A stretch of DNA of 50,778 nucleotides from a bacterium TMED88 (GTDB lineage Bacteria; Myxococcota_A; UBA9160; UBA4427): NCBI GenBank assembly GCA_002171515.1, contig NHEP01000110.1, forward strand, positions 1 through 50,778, written 5' to 3'. The notes beneath the pieces were generated by a model that saw only the letters and a program-made list of their open reading frames with translations, did not search any database and was not told where the DNA came from. A program made the position numbers and the translations under genes. Position 1 is the first letter of the stretch. Each line of letters opens with the position of its first letter. Positions 41,699-50,463 of the stretch are shown here, one piece after another.

Positions 41699-43660
41699 AT
41701 GGACGAGAAACAAACGATTCTCATTGTTGATGACCAAGACGCGAACCTTATTGCTCTCGAGAGGCTCCTCGATCGCTGTGGGGCCAAGGTTGTACGCGCA
41801 TCAAGTGGCAATGAAGCACTCGCCATCTCTCTCCATCATCGGTTCGCATTAGCAATCCTGGACGTCCAGATGCCTAACATGGATGGCTTCGAGCTGGCAA
41901 ATTTGCTGACATCCCGCCCAGAGAACGAAACGTTACCCATTGTTTTCGTGTCTGCGGTCTACACGGACCCTTCGCATCAATATCGCGGATACGGAGCAGG
42001 AGCAGTCGACTTTTTGATCAAACCCTATGCCCCCGAAGTCTTACTTGCGAAGGTCGATTTCTTTCTTCTCCTCGATCGTCAACGCCAGCTGTTGTTGGAT
42101 CGAATTGCAATAGAGGAATCAAAAACTTATCTCGAGGGAATCCTCACAGCGATGACCGATGCCGTCATCGTTTGCGCCGGTGATCTCAGCATTCGGACCG
42201 TCAACCAAGCTGCACAAACTCTCCTAGGCAGAGATCAATCCGAACTCTTGGGAGAGCCTGTCGATATGATTTTTCCTGAGAAAATTTTACCTTTCGACCC
42301 AGAAGATCAGACGACGCGGGGCAATCTTTCCAAGATCAGATTCGATGAATTGGAGCTGGTACGATCAGACGGAAGCGGCGTGCCCGTAATCCTCAATCTC
42401 TCTTTTATGGGAACGGGAGGTTCTGCCAACGATGGCTTCGTGCTCACAGCCTTAGACATCACAGAGCAAAAAAAATCTGAGAGGGAGCGAGCCCAGCTTG
42501 AGGACCAACTTCGGCACGCTCAGCGTCTAGAATCCGTCGGACGCCTAGCCGGCGGGGTCGCCCACGACTTTAACAATCTTCTGACGGTCATCTTTGCATG
42601 CTGTGAATTCATGTCTGAAAATCTTGGCGCATCTGACCCTCTGACCACAGAGGTCGACGACATCCTCGAAGCCTCCTCACGTGGCGCCGACTTGGTCCGT
42701 CAGCTACTGGCTTTTGGCCACAAGCAAATCCTTCGACCCGAAATCGTTGAGCCCAATAGCATCGTTGACAGAACGGCGAAAATGCTGAGGCGGACGATTG
42801 GGGAACACATTCAAATCTCCACCGAACTAGTCGAGAAGGAAGTTTTGATATCCGTTGATCCCGTACAGCTCACTCAAGTTCTAATGAATCTCGGAGTCAA
42901 TGCTCGAGACGCCATGCGCCAGGGCGGAGAACTGAGATTCTCAACTTCAACAGAGCGGCAAAGGCTTCCCACTGGCAATCCCTCAGCTTCTGAATGTGAG
43001 TATTTTCGAATAGAGGTCAGTGATACCGGCTGCGGAATGACGCCTCAAGTACTCGAACGAATATTTGAACCCTTCTTCTCGACAAAGAAGCCCGGAGAAG
43101 GGACAGGATTAGGCCTATCCGTCGCACATGGAATCATCGCGCAGAGCGGTGGCTATATCTCGGCCGAAAGTACAAGCGACGAGGGGTCGCGGTTCACCAT
43201 AGACTTCCCACTCAGACTGGACGGCGAGATATTTGAACAGGCCGAGACGAATAAACGGGACCGGGGCTGCCAGAACGGGACTGTCCTTGTAGTCGATGAT
43301 GATGAAACGCTTCAAAAAGTTGTCGCACGGAGCCTTAGACCCCGCGGTTACCAAGTTGTGCAAGCCAATAACCTAGAGGATGCTCTCGAACTCGCTCGAC
43401 GATCGAAGATTGAAGTACTCCTGACCGACGTCGTCATGCCAGAGCAAAGTGGACCCGAGGTGGCCCGCGCTCTTCTCGAAGAAACACCGGACATGGCCGT
43501 AGTTTTCATGTCTGGACATGCACACGACTTACTTGGGCACCATGGGGTTGAAGCAGGCCAAGTCTCGTTCATCCAGAAGCCATTTTTGCCCGATACGCTC
43601 CTGAGGCTACTGGCCGATGTGATGAATGGCGAAACTAAGGCGGTCGGCCTTCCAGCCTGA
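41699..43660 (+). CDS. Hybrid sensor histidine kinase (REC-PAS-HisKA-HATPase-REC)
   Basis: A 653-residue soluble kinase. The N-terminal receiver has DDQD, Asp55 in LAILDVQMPNMDGFEL and Lys108 in FLIKPYAPEV; a PAS domain (about 145-255, TDAVIVCAGDLSIRTVNQAA, SELLGEPVDMIFPE) follows. The kinase core reads GRLAGGVAHDFNNLLT with His289, MNLGVNARDAM, SDTGCGM and GTGLGLSVAHGI, the AHDFNNLL subtype. A second receiver (about 528-635) has Asp577 in LLTDVVMPEQSGPE and Lys627 in FIQKPFL. An internal receiver before the sensor suggests that it gets phosphate from another kinase, possibly the globin-coupled one upstream. It starts 4 bases after cheR. Confidence 0.92.
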   Translation: MDEKQTILIVDDQDANLIALERLLDRCGAKVVRASSGNEALAISLHHRFALAILDVQMPNMDGFELANLLTSRPENETLPIVFVSAVYTDPSHQYRGYGAGAVDFLIKPYAPEVLLAKVDFFLLLDRQRQLLLDRIAIEESKTYLEGILTAMTDAVIVCAGDLSIRTVNQAAQTLLGRDQSELLGEPVDMIFPEKILPFDPEDQTTRGNLSKIRFDELELVRSDGSGVPVILNLSFMGTGGSANDGFVLTALDITEQKKSERERAQLEDQLRHAQRLESVGRLAGGVAHDFNNLLTVIFACCEFMSENLGASDPLTTEVDDILEASSRGADLVRQLLAFGHKQILRPEIVEPNSIVDRTAKMLRRTIGEHIQISTELVEKEVLISVDPVQLTQVLMNLGVNARDAMRQGGELRFSTSTERQRLPTGNPSASECEYFRIEVSDTGCGMTPQVLERIFEPFFSTKKPGEGTGLGLSVAHGIIAQSGGYISAESTSDEGSRFTIDFPLRLDGEIFEQAETNKRDRGCQNGTVLVVDDDETLQKVVARSLRPRGYQVVQANNLEDALELARRSKIEVLLTDVVMPEQSGPEVARALLEETPDMAVVFMSGHAHDLLGHHGVEAGQVSFIQKPFLPDTLLRLLADVMNGETKAVGLPA

Positions 43661-44131
43661 GGCTCGGGGCTTAGACCCGTCACAGGGATCGCTCAAACCT
43701 CATTCAGGGTACGACTTTCACAATTGCGACCCGCGAGAGGGCCCTCAGCCGAGCCTCTCTCTTACACGCCCCCGAAGAATGAGCAAAGAATGGCGGCCAT
43801 CGGCTGAGTCCGGAGATCGCGATATGTCCCGCTACCCCTTGCCCTGCCTGCCTGGGTAGATCGACTCAATCCAACCGCCTGTCGGTCTGGAAATCTGTGA
43901 TAGGCTCTGGCGGCCTTCGGATCCCATGAAGCCATCAGGCAAGTCGGGAGCCCGACGCCGAGGTCGACGGGACCGAACGAGAGTGCTGTTGCACTGCTCG
44001 GCTTCCGGACCGGCACCCGCTCTGTCGGACAGGAATAAATCCGGGAGCGGTCCGAGTGCGCGCACATACGTTGTCGGATCTCGGCTCTAAATAAGTGGTT
44101 GCTTAATGCCGATCGTTGAAGTGAGTAAATC
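43661..44131. other. Region between the signalling cassette and the RNA helicase
   Basis: About 470 bases with no gene I can support. A 54-codon plus-strand frame (43926-44090) is arginine- and serine-rich with a weak upstream signal, and minus-strand frames are of low coding quality. The right part becomes AT-richer (around 44085-44110), consistent with a promoter for the helicase, but I cannot name a -35/-10 pair. RNA helicase genes often have long 5' leaders that form cold-responsive structures; that is only a possibility here. Confidence 0.35.
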
Positions 44132-45880
44132 GTGATTTCAGAGCAGTCGCTCAAAATGATTCCCGCGCCTTTAGCTCAAGCCTTCCAAAAAAAAGGCTAC
44201 GCCGAGCTAACGCCGATCCAAGAGGCCGTCCTTCGGTGCACGACCGAAGGGGATGATGCGGGTGGACTGAGAGATCTTCGCATTTCATCTCAAACCGGAT
44301 CAGGCAAAACCGTAGCCTTCGGCTTTGCCCTCGCGCCTCTTCTCTTAAGTTCCTGCGTGAGTAATTCGACACAAAAAGCGACCCGTGCGCTCGTGATTGT
44401 TCCGACTCGGGAGCTAGTCACCCAGGTGTGTACCGAACTCGAGTGGCTTTATGCGGAAACCAAATCGGTCCGAATCACTGGATTGATGGGTGGCGCATCC
44501 ATGCTGCGCGAGCGGGGAAACCTCTCACGGAAGCCCACGCTTGTCGTCGCAACTCCAGGACGACTTCTGGACCATATTCGGAATGGCGCGCTCACATGTG
44601 GTGACATGAGCCACGTCGTCTTAGATGAGGCCGACCGACTGTTAGACATGGGCTTCAGAGAAGAGCTCGACGAGATCCTTGCGGCTCTTCCCGCCGAGAG
44701 AACGAGTCACATGGCTTCGGCCACCTTCCCCGATAATGTCCGAAAGCTGGCCAATCGCTTTCAAAAAAAACCTCTTCAGATCGATGGGCCAGGCTCCCAG
44801 GATGCACACCCGGACATCGCTCATATCGCCCACGTCGTGCGTCCCAAAGAGATCTACGGCGCGCTCGTCAATTTGCTCCTGATGAATCCCGGAAGCCGCA
44901 CTCTTGTTTTCGTCCGTCGCAGAATTGATGCCTCCGAAATGGCAGAAAAGTTGGCTGGCGACGGATTTGCGGCAATGCCGCTCAGCGGTGAGTTGCCCCA
45001 GGCCCAGCGAAATCGCACGCTCAGCGCGTTCCGAAACGGAAGTCTGGAAATTTTGGTCGCAACAGATGTCGCCGCTCGGGGAATCGATGTCCCTGATATC
45101 GCCAACGTGATCCACCTCGACACACCATTCGATCCAGAGACTTATGTCCATCGCAGCGGTCGGACGGGGCGAGCCGGTAGTCAAGGACGCAGCCTAATGC
45201 TGGTCCCTTCATCTCAAGAGAGACGGATGCGAAGTCTACTCACGACAGTCGGGATTACGGCTGCCTGGCTCCCACCCCCGGGACCCAAACAAGTGCGGAA
45301 GACAGCTCGAAAAAGACAACGGGGCCTACTCTGGGCTCGGTTGGAAAGACTCGGAGATCTCTCGACCTCCCAACTTGAATACGCTGATACTCTCCTCAAT
45401 CAGCACCAGCCCCAAAAGGTCGTGGCTGCGCTTCTTGAGATGGCAACTCCCCCCCTCCCCTGCGAGCCCCGAGAGATCGGTGCGCCTGCGAAAGACCGAG
45501 GTCCGAAAACGAGAAAAGACGCCTCGGACTACGTCACCTTTTCGATCAGCTATGGGACACGCCGAGGCGCGACGAAAGCTCGCGTCTTGTCGCAAATTTG
45601 CCGCCGCGGCGAGATCTCCGCAGGAGTGATTGGTGCCATCCAGTTACAAGCGGGAAGAAGCTTGTTTCAGATCTCGCGCGGCGCGGCATCCGCGTTCGAA
45701 CAAAAAGCCAGCAGGCCGGACAAACGAGATCCTGGCATTCAAATCGAGCCGGTCGCCGCCGGAATCAGCGAAAGGCGACAATCTCCTTTTCGCGGAAAAC
45801 CATCTCGCCCGACGCGCGGAAAATCCAATGCGGCCACCCCGCGGCGTAAGAGCAGAAAGAAGCCGAGCTCTCCGTCATAG
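44132..45880 (+). CDS. DEAD-box RNA helicase, DbpA/DeaD type
   Basis: ATP-dependent RNA helicase of 582 residues. In order: Q-motif (GYAELTPIQEAVL), motif I SSQTGSGKTVAFG, Ia PTRELV, Ib ATPGRLLD, II LDEADRLLD, III MASATFPD, IV TLVFVRRR, V VATDVAARGIDVPDI and VI HRSGRTGRAGSQG. After residue 480 a DYVTFSISYGTRRGATKARV fold matches a DbpA-type RNA-binding domain, which in DbpA binds hairpin 92 of 23S rRNA, so a role in ribosome assembly is plausible. The C-terminus ends in a basic Arg/Lys/Ser/Pro tail. It begins with GTG (VISEQSLKMIPAPLA), with a weak ribosome-binding site; an internal ATG eight codons later is possible. Confidence 0.93.
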   Translation: MISEQSLKMIPAPLAQAFQKKGYAELTPIQEAVLRCTTEGDDAGGLRDLRISSQTGSGKTVAFGFALAPLLLSSCVSNSTQKATRALVIVPTRELVTQVCTELEWLYAETKSVRITGLMGGASMLRERGNLSRKPTLVVATPGRLLDHIRNGALTCGDMSHVVLDEADRLLDMGFREELDEILAALPAERTSHMASATFPDNVRKLANRFQKKPLQIDGPGSQDAHPDIAHIAHVVRPKEIYGALVNLLLMNPGSRTLVFVRRRIDASEMAEKLAGDGFAAMPLSGELPQAQRNRTLSAFRNGSLEILVATDVAARGIDVPDIANVIHLDTPFDPETYVHRSGRTGRAGSQGRSLMLVPSSQERRMRSLLTTVGITAAWLPPPGPKQVRKTARKRQRGLLWARLERLGDLSTSQLEYADTLLNQHQPQKVVAALLEMATPPLPCEPREIGAPAKDRGPKTRKDASDYVTFSISYGTRRGATKARVLSQICRRGEISAGVIGAIQLQAGRSLFQISRGAASAFEQKASRPDKRDPGIQIEPVAAGISERRQSPFRGKPSRPTRGKSNAATPRRKSRKKPSSPS

Positions 45881-45936
45881 AGGAAACAGACCTTACCCCG
45901 CTTACGCGACACAACGGAGGTGCGGCTCATCCTCGC

Positions 45937-47007
45937 TCATTTTCGACGCGGTCGGCGGCAGAGAAGGCGCGCCTGAACCCAGTCCGCAAAGAGACTCTCT
46001 GTGCGAAGAATTGGGTCTAGCTTTGTCAAACGCGAAGCCACGCGTGAAAGCGCCGACCCCTCGCTTCCTTTTCGCTTCGCCAACATATCGAGCCCAACGA
46101 AACGCACTTCTTCAAAGTATTTCAAAAATACTTTACGCACCTCGTATGCGGAGCGGTAGCGACACTCCTCTCGTAGAAACCGATCACACTCGACTCCATT
46201 CATCGGCGCTTTCTCACGCCGACGATAAACAAAGTCGCAATATCGCACCCGAAGAGGTCCCGAAGGCAACCAGTGGGCAAAGGGTACAAATGCGTGCTCC
46301 TCGACGATCCCAAAGCGAGGCGGGTACCAAGCCAAAAATGTGCCATCCGACGTGAGTTTCTCGGAAAGAATCCGAGCGACATCTTCTAAGTCGATGACAT
46401 GCTCAAGAACAGTCGTCGAAACGGCTGCTTCGTAAGCGTCATTCGGCAACTCGGAAGCCTCAAGAAAAAAGATTTTGTCCTGAATCCCTCGCTCATCAAG
46501 TCGCGTTTCGGCGCGATCAATGGCAGCAACTGAAATGTCATAGCCATGCAGGTTGATATACCCGTCATCGCGGAGCCCTAGAACGCAGTCTCCATGATTC
46601 GACCCGAAGTCAAGCATCTGGGTCTCAAGTTCAATCGGGCAGCTATGGTACTGTTGCAACGACCGAACGACGTACTCGTACTTGGAAAGAACCGAACTCA
46701 CCTGCGAAGCGCCTCCCTGGATAGAGTGGATGACCAAACGGGCGAAGAGACGACGGGTCGAAGCTAGCACCACGCAATTTTCGCGACAAATCCACAGGCG
46801 AGTCCCCCGCTCGGTCCCCTCCCCACAGCCTTCGCAGCGAAGAGGCCGCGGACTCCGCCAAACATGCACCGAACTCAAGGCGGCCTCCTCCCCAGCATCC
46901 TGTGAGAGTTGATGACGGGAAGGCACGAGAAAGGTGCATTCCCGGAAGAGCACTGAACTGGCGAGAGAGGAACCCAAATCAGAAGGTCCAATCGGGTTTG
47001 TGCTCAT
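45937..47007 (-). CDS. SAM-dependent methyltransferase (class I) of unknown substrate
   Basis: About 356 residues. The Rossmann motif MLDFGSNHGDCVLGL, LHGYDISVAAIDRAETRL, AVSTTVLEHVIDLEDVARIL and GTFLAWYPPRFGIVEEH are characteristic of small-molecule or lipid methyltransferases. The first 110 residues are unlike a known domain; they include CEGCGEGTERGTRLWICREN, a possible zinc-binding cluster. The start is uncertain: the frame is open to 47286, which would overlap the divergent acyl-CoA dehydrogenase gene, so I use an ATG at 47007 that has no strong ribosome-binding site. It faces the helicase stop 56 bases away. The C-terminus is basic. Confidence 0.78.
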   Translation of the reverse strand: MSTNPIGPSDLGSSLASSVLFRECTFLVPSRHQLSQDAGEEAALSSVHVWRSPRPLRCEGCGEGTERGTRLWICRENCVVLASTRRLFARLVIHSIQGGASQVSSVLSKYEYVVRSLQQYHSCPIELETQMLDFGSNHGDCVLGLRDDGYINLHGYDISVAAIDRAETRLDERGIQDKIFFLEASELPNDAYEAAVSTTVLEHVIDLEDVARILSEKLTSDGTFLAWYPPRFGIVEEHAFVPFAHWLPSGPLRVRYCDFVYRRREKAPMNGVECDRFLREECRYRSAYEVRKVFLKYFEEVRFVGLDMLAKRKGSEGSALSRVASRLTKLDPILRTESLFADWVQARLLCRRPRRK

Positions 47008-47177
47008 CTGAAATCTGCGAAACTTCCGCGCCCACTCGTCCCGTGGGGGCGGAAAATCCGACTCGCCGTCGCTCACATCGGTTAAAAGGCGAAAGGCGCT
47101 GCAGCCCTCGAATCGCGCCTCTACTCTCTCGCCAGAGACCGCCCCGCCGATTAAGCCGAGTCGATGAGCGGGTGGAA

Positions 47178-48395
47178 ATGGACGAGGAGACAATCTTGGA
47201 AAATTTTCGCAACGAGCTTCGAAACTGGCTGGAAGCCAACTGCCCGAAGGCCCTCCGAGACTCTGCAGCAAACACGAAGAATTCACCCCGGCAAGAAGAC
47301 CATGCCGCGTGGCTGAAGGCCTGCGCGAGCCGAGGCTACACCACCCCGACTTGGCCGAAGGAATACGGCGGCGGGGGACTGTCCAAAGAGGAGCACAGCA
47401 TCCTGCTTGAAGAAATCGACCGAATCGGAACCCACATTGCGCCCGTCAGTTTCTTCGGAACCTCGATGTTGGGCCCCGTCTTATTGGAGTTCGGCAGCGA
47501 AGCTCAGAAGAAAGAGCATATGCCGAAGATCACGAGTGGCGAAATTCAGTGGTGTCAAGGCTACAGCGAACCTGGCGCGGGCTCCGACCTTGCGAGCCTG
47601 CAAACTCGCGCCGTACGACAGGGAAACGACTTCATCATCAACGGCTCAAAGATCTGGACGACAGGTGCGCACCATGCAGACTGGATGTTCTGCTTGGTCA
47701 GAACCGATCCGAATGCTCCCAAACACGACGGCATCAGCTTCATCCTCTTTGACCTTCACCAGCCCGGTGTCACCATCTCACCTCTGATGTTAATCAGTGG
47801 TCAATCTGACTTCTGCCAAGTTTTCTTCGAGGATGTCAAAGCCAAAGCGGAAAATTTGGTCGGCGAGCTCAATGCCGGATGGACGATTGCGAAACGACTC
47901 TTGCAACACGAACGCTCAATGCTGTCCGGGGGCATGCCCGGAGGCGCCCGGCCATCAAAGAAAGAATCGGGATCGCAAAAAGCGACCGCCCCTCGCAGCT
48001 ACCTGGCAGAGTCGGCCCGTCCCTATCTTGGAGAGGAAGGTGGGCAACTCAACGATCCGATTCTTCGCGACCAAATCGCTCAATACGAGCTTGACAGCCT
48101 TTGTTTCGGCCTCTCGCTGCAGCGCAGCGGCCAGGAGGCGAAAGCAGGTCAAGGGCCGGGCGCCGCCAGTTCGATGTTCAAACTCTACGCCAGTGAAATG
48201 AACAAGCGCCGGTCAGAGTTAGTCATGTCAATCCAAGGCGCGAGTGGCCTCGGATGGGAGGGCGAAGGTTTCACGCCCGGCGAACTCTTCGAAACACGAG
48301 GGTGGTTGCGTTCGAAGGGCAACTCGATCGAAGGCGGTACATCCGAAGTCCAACTCAACGTCATTGCAAAACGTGTCCTCGGCCTGCCCGACTAA
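47178..48395 (+). CDS. Acyl-CoA dehydrogenase, catalytic-type subunit
   Basis: A 405-residue FAD-dependent dehydrogenase. Markers are YTTPTWPKEYGGGGLSKEEH, WCQGYSEPGAGSDLASLQTR, DFIINGSKIWTTGAHHADWM and the late RSKGNSIEGGTSEVQLNVIA, whose EGGTSE glutamate is the catalytic base position of the medium/short-chain and steroid-degrading enzymes. The ATG used (MDEETILEN) lies after a long open stretch; GAGCGGGTGGAA precedes it. A sequence insertion with lysines and prolines (about residues 258-280) interrupts the middle. The next gene encodes a second dehydrogenase and the two are separated by 9 bases, so they probably form a heteromer. Related pairs in actinobacteria act on steroid side chains, but substrate here is unknown. 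Confidence 0.92.
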   Translation: MDEETILENFRNELRNWLEANCPKALRDSAANTKNSPRQEDHAAWLKACASRGYTTPTWPKEYGGGGLSKEEHSILLEEIDRIGTHIAPVSFFGTSMLGPVLLEFGSEAQKKEHMPKITSGEIQWCQGYSEPGAGSDLASLQTRAVRQGNDFIINGSKIWTTGAHHADWMFCLVRTDPNAPKHDGISFILFDLHQPGVTISPLMLISGQSDFCQVFFEDVKAKAENLVGELNAGWTIAKRLLQHERSMLSGGMPGGARPSKKESGSQKATAPRSYLAESARPYLGEEGGQLNDPILRDQIAQYELDSLCFGLSLQRSGQEAKAGQGPGAASSMFKLYASEMNKRRSELVMSIQGASGLGWEGEGFTPGELFETRGWLRSKGNSIEGGTSEVQLNVIAKRVLGLPD

Positions 48396-48404
48396 GGAGC
48401 CACC

Positions 48405-49544
48405 ATGTCTCTCGTTCTTTCAGAGGAGCAACACCTCCTCAAGCAAACCGCGGCTGAGTTCATCTCAGAGCATTCGCCGATCACCCACCTGAGAGCAATG
48501 CGTGACACCGCAGATCCGATTGGTTTTTCCAAGGATCTCTGGAAAGAGATGGCAGAGCTTGGTTGGACAGGCATCCTCTTGCCGGAACAATACGGGGGAT
48601 CCGAGTTAGGTATGGCCGAACTCGGTGTCTTGCTTGAGGAGTGCGGTCGTACCCTCGCGCCCTACCCCTTCCTCTCCACCGCCGTCATGGGCGCTACAGC
48701 GATCGCCCTGGGCGGTAATGAAAAGCAGAAGTCCAATATCCTGCCCGGCATTTCGAGTGGCGAACAGATCGTGGCGGTCGCCTTCCAAGAAAATCCTCGC
48801 TTCGCCCCCTACGCAATCTCGACTTCCGCACGACCCTCCGACGATGGTTTTATTCTGTCGGGGCAAAAAGCCTGGGTCTGGGATGCCTGCGGCGCAGATC
48901 AACTGATCGTCGCAGCGAGAACCAGCGGAGAACCCGGAGACCGAAGAGGGATTTCCCTTTTTCTAGTTGAACCTTCCTGTCAGGGCATCGCGATTACGAA
49001 AACCCAGATGGTCGACAGCCGGAACTCGGCACGAATTGAATTCGACGACGTCATCATCAATTCAGAAGCTTTAGTCGGTGAACTCAATGAAGGAGCCGAG
49101 ATTCTAGACGCGGTCTATGAGCGATGTACCACCGCACTCGCCGCGGAGCTTTTCGGGATCAGTCAAGAAATTTTCGAAAGAACCCTCGAGTACCTTAAAA
49201 CTCGGGAGCAGTTCGGTACCCTGATTGGCACTTTTCAAGCTCTCAAGCACCGAGCAGCCGACCTATTCTGCGAAGTTGAACTCACTCATTCAATCGTCCT
49301 TGAAGCACTCAGAGCAATCGACGAAGACCGACCATACCGAGAGCGTCTGGTGAGCGCCGCCAAGGCTAGAGCTTCGGACACCGCCAGCCGGGTCTGCCGA
49401 GAAGCTCTCCAAATGCACGGCGGGATCGGGATGACGGACGAGGTCGACATTGGCCTCTTCATGAAACGTGCAAAGGCCGCTGAAATTGCTTTGGGGGATT
49501 CCAGTTTTCACCGGAATCGCTTTGCCGAAGTCACCGGCTTCTAG
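48405..49544 (+). CDS. Acyl-CoA dehydrogenase, likely non-catalytic partner subunit
   Basis: A 379-residue acyl-CoA dehydrogenase fold protein. It has the N-terminal SEEQHLLKQTAAEFISEHSP, LGWTGILLPEQYGGSELGMA, DGFILSGQKAWVWDACGADQ, the FAD-contact REQFGTLIGTFQALKHRAAD and QMHGGIGMTDEVDIGLFMKRA. The catalytic glutamate region is not the EGGTSE type of the preceding gene: the end reads EIALGDSSFHRNRFAE, which lacks the catalytic residue where the first subunit has it. In mycobacterial FadE28-FadE29-type enzymes, one subunit of the alpha2-beta2 tetramer has lost this residue; the same may hold here. TAAGGAG lies 6 bases before the ATG. Confidence 0.9.
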   Translation: MSLVLSEEQHLLKQTAAEFISEHSPITHLRAMRDTADPIGFSKDLWKEMAELGWTGILLPEQYGGSELGMAELGVLLEECGRTLAPYPFLSTAVMGATAIALGGNEKQKSNILPGISSGEQIVAVAFQENPRFAPYAISTSARPSDDGFILSGQKAWVWDACGADQLIVAARTSGEPGDRRGISLFLVEPSCQGIAITKTQMVDSRNSARIEFDDVIINSEALVGELNEGAEILDAVYERCTTALAAELFGISQEIFERTLEYLKTREQFGTLIGTFQALKHRAADLFCEVELTHSIVLEALRAIDEDRPYRERLVSAAKARASDTASRVCREALQMHGGIGMTDEVDIGLFMKRAKAAEIALGDSSFHRNRFAEVTGF

Positions 49545-49552
49545 CGACTCGA

Positions 49553-49717
49553 CTACTCACCGCGAGGAAGGGCCCGCTGCCGCCGCGAAGCAGCCCGACA
49601 TTTGGCGGAGCAATAGCGAACCGCGTCCCAATCCCGGGCCCACTTCCTCCTCCACGCAAAGGGACGTCTGCAGACCTCGCAAATTTTCGTTGGCAGGTTC
49701 GTTTTGGAGTAGGCCAA
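49553..49717 (-). CDS. Small DUF2256 zinc-finger protein
   Basis: A 54-residue protein, too short for ordinary gene calls, found by translating the gap. It reads [19 protein letters not shown] then a basic aromatic block ([12 protein letters not shown]) and [11 protein letters not shown]. Four cysteines (13, 16, 36, 40) in a CxxC...CxxxC layout and the KWxRDWDxVxYCS core match the DUF2256 family, which is widespread but has no assigned function; it is often near cryptochrome/photolyase-type genes elsewhere. The start is TTG, with GAGG 8 bases upstream, and starting there reproduces the family's usual MAxxKxxLPTKxC opening. It faces the acyl-CoA dehydrogenase stop 8 bases away. Confidence 0.9.
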   Translation of the reverse strand: MAYSKTNLPTKICEVCRRPFAWRRKWARDWDAVRYCSAKCRAASRRQRALPRGE

Positions 49718-49763
49718 TGTGTACACCTCAAGTCGACTGATAAGCCACGGAGAACAATGGGCT

Positions 49764-49889
49764 TCAAAAAGGGCTCATCCGACAGGACCGTACCGGCCCC
49801 TCGGAGGTTGTCCAGCTCCTTGGCTTGACTTGCGAATCGATGGAACGCCCTTCAGCCCATCTCACAACAACATCCCCTTGGTCACTCAT
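49764..49889 (-). CDS. Possible 41-residue small protein
   Basis: A short frame in the gap upstream of the DUF2256 gene. Its ATG has a strong AAAGGAG 9 bases upstream, the main evidence. The product ([20 protein letters not shown]...) has no recognisable domain. It could equally be a leader peptide or chance. It ends 46 bases before the DUF2256 start on the same strand. Confidence 0.25.
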   Translation of the reverse strand: MSDQGDVVVRWAEGRSIDSQVKPRSWTTSEGPVRSCRMSPF

Positions 49890-49962
49890 CTACGGCAGCT
49901 CCTTTCAGATCTATCATTCGAGGCCAAACGATCCCCCTTCCCACACATGAAGTGAAGCCACA

Positions 49963-50463
49963 ATGCGACTGGACACGAAATCAATTCTACGACTGCGAAA
50001 CGCTCTTCTCGAACGCTCAGGTATCAAGTTGGCCCACCAAAGCCACCCTGGGCTGGACGCGTCATCGCCGGAGATGCAGGCTCTTCTGGCCAGGGTCGAA
50101 CCGATGGGTGAGGCGCTCTACCTCATGATGGTGATCGACGGCCAAACCGAGCCCCAGGAAAGACAATCTCTTGAGAGAGCGATACAAATACTCACCGCCG
50201 ATAGCCTCCCTGATCAATCAATCAATCAACTCTTCGAAGGATACGAAGCAAGGGTCCGGACCCAGGGCACTGAAAGTCGCATGACTCAGGTCGGCGCGCA
50301 GCTCTGTGCCGACAAAGAGGACGCAGAAGCAACGCTGATGCTGGCCGCGGCGATTGCTCTCGCCGATGGGAATGTCGCCCTCTCAGAGTCAAAGATGCTT
50401 GAGAGCCTTTCGGAGTGGCTGGGCTTTTCGACGCGACAAGCCCAGTCTATCTTGGATCGCTAG
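49963..50463 (+). CDS. TerB-fold protein
   Basis: A 166-residue all-helical cytoplasmic protein. YLMMVIDGQTEPQERQSLER followed by DAEATLMLAAAIALADGNV and LSESKMLESLSEWLGF is the TerB/tellurite-resistance-protein-B-like pattern, a two-bundle helical fold often found with membrane or stress proteins. It is not evidence of tellurite resistance on its own; no terC, terD or terE is near. The upstream signal is weak (GAAGTGAAG). It ends tail-to-tail with the metallophosphoesterase, and the two stop codons overlap in the palindrome CTAG. Confidence 0.82.
   Translation: MRLDTKSILRLRNALLERSGIKLAHQSHPGLDASSPEMQALLARVEPMGEALYLMMVIDGQTEPQERQSLERAIQILTADSLPDQSINQLFEGYEARVRTQGTESRMTQVGAQLCADKEDAEATLMLAAAIALADGNVALSESKMLESLSEWLGFSTRQAQSILDR

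Noticed and set aside
43762-44154. 130-codon minus-strand frame upstream of the helicase
   Set aside because: Composition is not gene-like, it runs across the likely promoter and into the helicase start, and it has no ribosome-binding site.
49963-50463. Tellurite resistance operon
   Set aside because: Only a TerB-like fold is present; no TerC, TerD, TerE or TerZ genes are in the window.
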